A stretch of DNA of 64,000 bases from Platynereis dumerilii. Lineage: Eukaryota > Annelida > Polychaeta > Phyllodocida > Nereididae. The notes beneath the pieces are model-generated. The model worked only from the letters and a program-made list of their open reading frames with translations, was not told the origin of the DNA and did not search any database. This document shows, one piece after another, positions 57,467 through 64,000 of the stretch; the first letter of the stretch is position 1; each line of letters opens with the position of its first letter. The position numbers were made by a program, and so were the translations under genes. The stretch is from contig JAPTHN010000011.1 of assembly GCA_026936325.1 (NCBI GenBank), positions 2,795,001 to 2,859,000 on the forward strand, written 5' to 3'.

Positions 57467-59284
57467 TCATATCACAGTCAAAATTGCGCAGAGGTTACAC
57501 GAGCATTTGGGCCCCTCCCACTTGGAAATCATATTTATGAAACTCTTGTATTCTAGGCCGTTTTTATATTCATGTGGTAAGTTATTCCATAGGTGAGATC
57601 CATAATAAGTGAATGAGTTCTTTCCATACTTAACTTTGTTGAAACTAGGCATAACAATAGAGCAGGGATCTCTGAGATTATAATGACTTTCCTTTACTTT
57701 AAACAAATCATTAAGTGGCTTGGGATTTAGTTCATGCAGACATTTATAAACTTCTGTTACTATAACTCTCAAACGTGAAAGCAACATGGTTGTCTGATTT
57801 GTCTTCATCATCAAATCATCATAACTACTTTTGGAATCATTTGTTAAAAATCGGAGAGCCCTTTCTTGTACTTTTTCAATTTTTCTTATACTACTTACTC
57901 CACAAAATGACCATACTACCGGGCAGAAATTAAAGGTTGACAAAATAAAAGATCTGAACAGAATATGCTTTTCTTTTGGGCCTAAAATGCTTTTGAATCT
58001 GTACAGAACTTTAAGTTGTCTACTAGCTTTACTGCATAGTGCCTTTACATGATTGTGAAAATTTAAATTGCAGTCAATATCAATTCCAAGCAGTCTTACA
58101 CATTTACTGGCCTTAATGACATTATCTTGGACTATTATCTCACTAGGGAGTTCCACGTTTCTACCCTGGGGTTTCATTAGCATTAACTGAAACTTATCGG
58201 GGTTGACTTTCATGAAGTTATTGCTGAACCATTCAGTCATTATATTTGTGTCTATCAAGAGATTTTCTAGTAATTCATTTATGTTACAATTACTTGTGCT
58301 TAGAGTGTTATCGTCTGCATAATTGAATAACTCGCAATGTCTTACAGAGAAGAAAATGTCATTTAGAAATAAATTAAACAGCAGAGGTCCAAGACATGAG
58401 CCTTGGGGGATACCCCTCTTCATAATTTTCCATTCACTTCGTGCACTCCTTACTTTAACACGTTGCATGCGTTGTGAGAGGTAGCTCAACATAAATTCAC
58501 AGGCATTCTTTGAAAAACCATAAACATACATTTTGCATATCAATAAATCATGTGGGATAGAATCAAATGCCTTAGACAAATCCATCAACAAGGCACCAAC
58601 ACATTCATTTTTATCTAATGACCATTTCCAACTGTCTACAGCTAAAGTTAGTACCTGACTACAACCGTGTCCTTTTCTGTAAGCACCAAGCTTCTTGCTA
58701 AACTGATCTGTCATGAATTTATTAATTTGTTCAGCTATAATTGATTCAAAAACTTTTGCAAATATTGTAATAAGATTTACTGGCCTGTAGTTTTCTTTGT
58801 TCATGTGATCTTTCTTTTTGTAAATTGGTGTTATCTCTGATTTTTTCATATCACTTGGAAATGTATTAGATCGAAATGCATGGTTCACAATGGAGGTCAT
58901 TGACCTGGCTATATCACCTGCACATATTTTGACACCAGTCGGGTTTATACAGTCATAACCAGCTGCCTTACTTGTTTTGATTGATCTGAGTTTTTTGAAC
59001 ATCATTTCCTGACTTACACTACTAAAACCAAACTGCTCATTATCCATTCGAATTTTCTCTTTTATTTGTAATACACTAGAATGGTTGACATGATAATTGA
59101 GAATGGTGTCAAGATCTAAATTAGCAGGCTGGCTTTCACTATTCAATTGAGTATTTCTGATTTCTTTTGCAATGTCCACAAAGTATTCGTTGAATACATG
59201 AGCTACATCCATACTCTCATTAACAATAATGTCTTTTTCTTTAAGTATTATACATCCATTGTTTTTGCTATTTTTCTCAGACAA
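57467..59284 (-). CDS. LINE reverse transcriptase, C-terminal 605 residues
   Basis: RNA-directed DNA polymerase of a non-LTR retrotransposon. Motifs in order: NYRPVNLITIF (about 165-175), the catalytic aspartate in LLMDLSKAFDSIPHD (Asp235), GIPQGSCLGPLLFNLFLND (about 291-309), YADD (322-325), LGIDID (about 399-404), and a C-terminal region with YNLRDP and SFTYYGSHLWNNLP, common in CR1/Jockey-like LINEs. The catalytic residues are intact. It lacks the endonuclease, and the frame is interrupted just upstream, so it is not a whole ORF2. It stops at 57467, about 20 bases before the Tc1-like insertion. Confidence 0.92.
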   Translation of the reverse strand: MSEKNSKNNGCIILKEKDIIVNESMDVAHVFNEYFVDIAKEIRNTQLNSESQPANLDLDTILNYHVNHSSVLQIKEKIRMDNEQFGFSSVSQEMMFKKLRSIKTSKAAGYDCINPTGVKICAGDIARSMTSIVNHAFRSNTFPSDMKKSEITPIYKKKDHMNKENYRPVNLITIFAKVFESIIAEQINKFMTDQFSKKLGAYRKGHGCSQVLTLAVDSWKWSLDKNECVGALLMDLSKAFDSIPHDLLICKMYVYGFSKNACEFMLSYLSQRMQRVKVRSARSEWKIMKRGIPQGSCLGPLLFNLFLNDIFFSVRHCELFNYADDNTLSTSNCNINELLENLLIDTNIMTEWFSNNFMKVNPDKFQLMLMKPQGRNVELPSEIIVQDNVIKASKCVRLLGIDIDCNLNFHNHVKALCSKASRQLKVLYRFKSILGPKEKHILFRSFILSTFNFCPVVWSFCGVSSIRKIEKVQERALRFLTNDSKSSYDDLMMKTNQTTMLLSRLRVIVTEVYKCLHELNPKPLNDLFKVKESHYNLRDPCSIVMPSFNKVKYGKNSFTYYGSHLWNNLPHEYKNGLEYKSFINMISKWEGPKCSCNLCAILTVI

Positions 59285-59358
59285 AAAAGGCTTGACACAG
59301 TTCCAAAACTCTTTGGGTGACTATGCCCCATTTTTGCATCTTTTAGTAAAATACGATT

Positions 59359-59750
59359 TTATAGCCTTTTTCTCATTGCTGTTACCTGGTTTCTTAGCCT
59401 CTTGTACGTTTCCCAATTTGAAGCATTTTTCCTTTTAAAGAAATCGTTTTTGTACTTGTTACGTTTATACATCGCTTTCATTAAATTTGAATGCATATAT
59501 GGGATTTTGTCACTTTTTACAATTCTGCTTTTCATTGGGGCATGATGTTCTAGCACCTCCTTATACATCAGATTAAATGCCCAAAATTGATCACTTACAT
59601 CCTCAAATATGCTACATACATTTGTTTGAATTTTACTTACATCTGACTTGAAAACATTTTCATCAAAGTTTTTGTAAGACCTATACAATATTTTACTAGG
59701 AATAACAATCGGGAATTCTTCTCTGACAACACAGCCAACTATATTGTGCC
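59359..59750 (-). pseudogene. LINE linker fragment between endonuclease and reverse transcriptase
   Basis: The frame gives IPSKILYRSYKNFDENVF, VLEHHAPMKSRIVKSDKIPY and NLMKAMYKRNKYKNDFFKRK. This is the usual linker of CR1-like ORF2 (HAP motif, then a basic helix). It is separated from the 605-codon frame by a frameshift and an in-frame stop near 59290-59370. The upstream part of the open frame (59751-59952) is satellite, not LINE. Confidence 0.85.
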
Positions 59751-61344
59751 AGCAATTGGCAGAAAAAAAACCATCAAATACTAGCAAAATTGCTAGTTCT
59801 GCTTGGAACTTTATGAATGCTAGTTTGCCATATATTTGTTTCTCAAAACTTTTTTGATGTGAAAATAATGTGCAAAAGTAATGATAGCGCAGAAGTGTCA
59901 AGGACAATATTTCAATTGCAATAGGCAGACAAAGTATCCATGAAACTAGCAAAAATGCTAGTTCTGCTCATAACTTGCATGAGTTCTACTTTACCAAATG
60001 TTTATCAACAGTTTTTTGGCAACAATGTGCAAAAGCTGTGATGGAGCAAAAGAATCAAGGAAATCAATTTGGTCACAAATTTATATTGGGTGTCAATTGG
60101 CAGGAAAAAAATGCCAAAAAACTAGCAAAAGTGCTAGTTCTGCTCATAAAATTTAGATTGGTGAGCAATTGGCAGAAAAAAGGCCATAAAAAACTAGCAA
60201 AATTGGAACTTTTTGAATGCTAGTTTTCCATATATTTCTTTCTCAAATGTTTTTGACGTGAAAAGTATGTGCAAAAGCAATATTCATTCACAAATTTAGA
60301 TTGGCCAGCCATTGGCTGAAAAAAGGCCATGAAAAACTAGCAAAATTGCTAGTTCAGCTCAGAACTAAAATAAATGCCAGTTTGCTAAATATTTGTTTCT
60401 CAAAAGTTTTTTGACGTGAAGATAATGTGCAAAAAGCAATGATGGCTCTAAAATGTCAAGGGCACAAGTTCAGTAACAAATTTAGATTTGTGAGTTATTG
60501 GCAGAGGAATGGCAAAAAACTGGCAAAAGTGCTAGTTCTGACCATAACTTGCATAAATTCTAGTTAACCAACCAAATATTTGTTTATACATAGATTTTCG
60601 GTTGAAAATAATGTAAAAAAAGAGAAGGATAGAGCAAAAGTGTCTAGGACATTAATTCAGTCACAAATTTAGATTGGTGAGTAATTGACAGAAAATTTAG
60701 TAAAAGCAGCAAAATTGCTAGTTCTGCTCGGAACTTGTATGAATGGTAGTTTACCAAATATTGGTTTCTCAAATGTTTTTCGGCTTGAAGATAATGTGCA
60801 AAAGTGATAAGATAGCTCACAATGTCATGGACGTCTGTAACCGTGTATACATGGACAAAGACTTCTCTTTTCTTTAAAATGGCTTTATTCAACGTAACCA
60901 TTTAAACCATTTAGACGATTTAAACCATTTAGACGATTTAAACCATTTAGACGAATTGGCTTTCAATAAAATAAAACAATACTTGTAAGAATATGACACA
61001 TATGAAACATGGTTATATGTACAAATGAATGATATGAGTATGCACATAGCATTATCTCTGATGTAAAGCACAATAAATTCACAATGAATTAATAGTAGCT
61101 CATAAAGAATATACATAAATTTTACAACTTACCCTGATTGAGCTGATTAGGTCACAAATAGCGAGCATATAACAGTGTCAGTGTGTGTTCTCTCTGAACT
61201 CTTGCAGTGGAATGAAAACTTCCCAGAGATTAGTATAGAAAACAAGGTTAAACTGTTAGTAATAATCCTCATGGCTGAGTGAACCCACAGTCATCAGGAA
61301 CAATTGGGTTTTCTCTGATCCAATTGACCAGAGGACCAACTGGG

Positions 61345-61975
61345 GAGGTATATTTTTATCCAAATCTGGCATACCCACGCATGCTCCAGAGCGCACATAC
61401 ACGCTTTTGGGACGCGTGGATGTGCAAGATTTGACACATACACGCGCGTGTAGCTTTTGGATGCGTGTACATGCTTTACAGCGCATGAGTGGACATGCTA
61501 TACAGCGCATGAGTGGACATGCCATACAGCGCATGAGTGGACATGCTTTACAGCGCACCTCCAAATTGGTGAGAGGACACAACCAAGAGGCAGTGGCGTA
61601 GCCGGGGTCTGCTTGTGGAAGATGTCAGGGAAAAATGATATTTTTTAAATTCAGAAACATGTATACTTTCACAAGAAACTGACGCCACTGAATCATAATA
61701 AGACCCCTCCTCAACCTCCCATGGCTACGCCACTGCTGGAGGGGCTCCTGTGATCTGATAAAAAACTGCGCTGGATGGCATGTCCAAGCTTGCGCTGGAT
61801 GGCATGTCCAAGCCTGCGCTGGATGGCATATCCAAGCATGCGCTGGATTACATATCCACAGGTGATCGTGAACACATATACACGCGTGAATGTGCGCGCA
61901 ATTACACGCACACGCACGTGTACCTGCGCTCACTGCCATGCGTGGATGTGTCATTTTTGGATAAAAATATATATG
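61345..61975. mobile_element. 631-bp foldback element with 7-bp target duplication
   Basis: AACTGGG flanks both sides (61338-61344 and 61976-61982). Other copies of the host sequence show AACTGGG once. The ends are inverted: TATATTTTTATCCAAA at the left, TTTGGATAAAAATATAT at the right, and CACGCATG/CATGCGTG just inside. The arms carry opposed minisatellites, a 24-base GTGGACATGC-TACAGCGCATGA unit on the left and GCGCTGGATGGCATGTCCAAGC on the right, which are themselves near reverse complements. The whole element can therefore fold on itself. Confidence 0.88.
61591..61735. mobile_element. 145-bp MITE in the loop of the foldback element
   Basis: Perfect 13-base inverted ends, CAGTGGCGTAGCC at 61591 and GGCTACGCCACTG at 61723-61735. 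This end sequence is typical of small hAT-like MITEs. I could not identify its target duplication. Confidence 0.8.
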
Positions 61976-62777
61976 AACTGGGTGCTACACATCAACTCGA
62001 TTGCAATTGCCAGACAAAATGGCCATGAAACTAGCAGAAATGCTAGTTCTACTCATAACTTGCATGAGTTCTAGTTTACCAAATGTTTGTTTATCAAAAG
62101 CTTTTTTGCAATAAAGGGCAAAAGCAATGATGGAGCAAAAGAATCAAGGAAATCAATTCAGTCACAAATTTAGATTGTGTAATAATTGGCAGAGAAAAAT
62201 GCCAAAAAACTAGCAAAAGTGCTAGTTCTGCTCATAAAATTTAGATTGGTGAGCAATTGGCAGAAAAAAGGCCATAAAATACTAGCAAAATTGCTAGTTC
62301 TGCTTGGAACTAGAATAAATGCTAGTTTGCCAAATATTTGTTTCTCAAAAGTTTTTTGACATGAAGATAATGTGCAAAAAGCAATGATGGCTCTAAAGTG
62401 TTGAGGACATCAGTTCAGTAAAAAATTTAGATTGGCGAGAGATTGGCAGAAAAAATGCCAAAAAACTAGCAAAAGTGCTAGTTCTGACCATTACTTGCAT
62501 AAATGCTAATTAACCAACAAAATATTTGTTTGTACATAGATTTTTGGTTGAAAATAATGTGCAAAAGAGAAGGATAGAGCAAAAGCATCAAGGACATCAA
62601 TTCAGTCACAAATTTAGATTGGTGAGCATTTCGCAGAAAAAAGTTGTAAAAGCAGCAAAATTGCTAGTTCTGCTCAGAACTTGTACGAATGGTAGTTTAC
62701 TAAATATTGGTTTCTCAAATTTTTTTCGGCTTGAAGATAATGTGCAAAAGTGATAAGATAGCTCACAATGTCATGGA

Positions 62778-63204
62778 CGTCTGTAACCGTGTATACATGG
62801 ACAAAGACTTCTCTTTTCTTTAAAATGGCTTTATTCAACGTTACCATTTAAACCATTTAGACGATTTAAACCATTTAGACGATTTAAACCATTTAGACGA
62901 ATTGGCTTTCAATAAAATAAAACAGTACTTGTAAGAATATGACACATATGAAACATGATTATATGTACAAATGAATGATATGAGTATGCACATAGCATTA
63001 TCTCTGATGTAAAGCACAATAAATTCACAATGAATTAGTAGTAGCTCATGAAGAATATACATAAAGTTTACAACTTACCCTGATTGAGCTGATTAGGTCA
63101 CAAATAGCGAGCATATAACAGTGTCAGTGTGTGTTCTCTCTGAACTCTTGCAGTGGAATGAAAACTTCCCAGAGATTAGTAAAGAAAACAAAGTTAAACT
63201 GTTA
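62778..63204. repeat. About 520-bp shared insert, copy 4, truncated
   Basis: Matches copy 3 until AAAGTTAAACTGTTA, then changes to unrelated sequence (TGCCCCTTTCACACC). This is the right limit of the satellite array in the window. Confidence 0.75.
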
Positions 63205-63363
63205 TGCCCCTTTCACACCTACAAGGATGCCTTCAAGGATCACCAAGGATGGCCTAGGATGAAGGAAATTCTTCATCCTGCTCCATCCGGCATTCAAATA
63301 ATTGCTACAATGTAACAATGCCTAATGTTACATTTTGAAGCAGGATGCACTATGGTATCAGTG

Positions 63364-63565
63364 AGGACTGAGCAAGGACCTACTATGGTCTTGAAGGACT
63401 GAACAAGGATACTGCAGGATTGAACAAGGATACAGCAGGACTGAACAAGGATGCAGCAGGACTGAACAAGGATACAGCAGGATTGAACAAGGACAATGCA
63501 GGATAAAACAAGGATACTGCAGGATTGAACAAGGATACTGCAGGATTGAACAAGGATAGTGCAAA
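63364..63565. repeat. 21-bp minisatellite, about nine copies
   Basis: Units of GCAGGATTGAACAAGGATAC or ACTGAACAAGGATACAGCAG type repeat every 21 bases from about 63396 to 63560. All three minus-strand frames stay open because 21 is divisible by 3. A looser CAAGGAT motif already appears at 63220-63260. Confidence 0.9.
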
Positions 63566-64000
63566 ACTGAGGTCTCTCAAGACTCAAGTTGTGTCGATGC
63601 CTGCAGACACTGTCTATGGCAATGACACCTAATTTGCCCTTGATAAAATAAAAATTACACGGATAGCATACAGCTATTGTTTATTTCAGAGTGGAAAACA
63701 ATGGAAGATTGAAAGGAAAAATAGCCTGTATTGAGGTATTTAAGAAAACCATGGAAATTCAAAATTGAATAGTGAAATTGCTGTAATATTTTTTTAGGAT
63801 GACAAAAAAGGAGGATACTGTATTTATTGCTCATATGCAGAGAACTTCTCACAACTTTTTACATAAACAGAGCTATGAGTGGTACGCCAGGAAAAAAATC
63901 TGAAGCCAGGCTGCTGCCAGGAGGTCAAAAGATCATTATTATCAAACAAGAAAAAGAATAAACTCAACTGTGACAATATTAAACTGGTATGAAGCTTGGG
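63566..64000. other. Unassigned sequence at the window edge
   Basis: AT-rich, with only short open frames and no recognised feature. Confidence 0.4.

Larger units (their letters stand above)
55788..59750 (-). mobile_element. 5'-truncated LINE (CR1/Jockey-like), carrying a Tc1-like insertion
   Basis: A non-LTR retrotransposon on the minus strand. Its 5' edge is about 59750, cut inside the linker between endonuclease and reverse transcriptase, so the endonuclease is missing. Reverse transcriptase follows, then a 3' UTR of about 245 bases (once the Tc1-like insert is discounted), ending in (ATCT)n at 55788-55803. Such short-tandem 3' tails occur in CR1/L2/Rex1-like LINEs. The satellite unit is cut between GATTGGTGA and CAATTGGCAG. 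I see no clear target duplication. Confidence 0.9.
60833..61999. repeat. About 520-bp shared insert, copy 3, split by a foldback element
   Basis: Same content as copies 1 and 2, but interrupted after CCAACTGGG by the element at 61345-61975, and resumed at AACTGGGTGCTACACATC. Confidence 0.8.
39594..63204. repeat. Second satellite array, unit about 175-180 bp, with many insertions
   Basis: Each unit carries a near-palindrome CTAGCAAAANTGCTAGTTCTG, then ATAACTTGCAT, a TTTACCAAAT(A/G)TTTGTTT block, GTGCAAAAGCAATGA, GTCAAGGACA, TTCAGTCACAAATTTAGATTGG and CAATTGGCAGA. Spacings of 179 and 181 bases were counted near 42260, 42439 and 42620. Several subtypes alternate in a repeated order, so there is a higher-order structure. 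The array is interrupted at 44140-45546, about 47169-52838, 55788-59750 and 61345-61975, and four units carry a common insert of about 520 bases. No protein is encoded by the units. Confidence 0.9.

Noticed and set aside
63294-63587. Three overlapping minus-strand frames of heptad repeats
   Set aside because: A 21-base repeat keeps all frames open. This is not a coding signal.

Overview
The window is animal nuclear DNA, not bacterial or viral. It has long introns with GT/AG borders, abundant satellite DNA, tRNA-derived SINEs, Tc1/mariner-type elements and a LINE. I read one host gene with confidence. It is a plus-strand SMOC-family gene (SPARC-related modular calcium-binding protein), and its last 12 coding exons lie between 30935 and 38832. 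The exons total 1692 bases, which is 563 codons plus a stop, and every splice phase agrees. The start codon and signal peptide exon were not found. They lie further upstream, inside or outside the window. The general look (AT-rich introns, GTAGGCCTA-rich repeats, a SMOC unlike the vertebrate form) suggests a marine invertebrate deuterostome such as an echinoderm. This placement is tentative.

Layout. 1-640 is a degenerate low-complexity repeat. 641-14831 holds no gene I can support; it contains a local tandem duplication (4215-5410), a 22-bp repeat (6108-6175) and an 84-bp minisatellite (9925-11040). 14832-15759 is a DNA element with inverted ends and a tRNA-derived SINE inside it. 16303-19045 contains a tRNA-Ser-like remnant and two CATGC-rich minisatellites in opposite orientation. 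19653-29973 appears to be one 10.3-kb unit with inverted ends and a possible 4-bp target duplication. Most of its interior is a 183-bp satellite of about 40 copies. 29974-39590 holds the SMOC exons and their flanks. 39594-63204 is a second satellite, with a unit of about 175-180 bp, broken by a mariner-like element, a 5.7-kb composite element, a LINE that itself carries a Tc1-like element, and a foldback element that carries a small MITE. The window ends with a 21-bp minisatellite and unassigned sequence.

The gene is the main biological point. Its domain order reads Kazal/follistatin-like, thyroglobulin type-1, SPARC-type EC (EF-hand pair), linker, thyroglobulin type-1, second EC, basic tail. 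Vertebrate SMOC1/2 have one EC domain, at the C-terminus. Here the thyroglobulin plus EC block is doubled, and nearly all internal introns are in phase 1, so whole modules could be skipped or duplicated without shifting the frame. The repeats give a readable insertion history, because uninterrupted satellite units serve as the empty sites for the elements that entered them.
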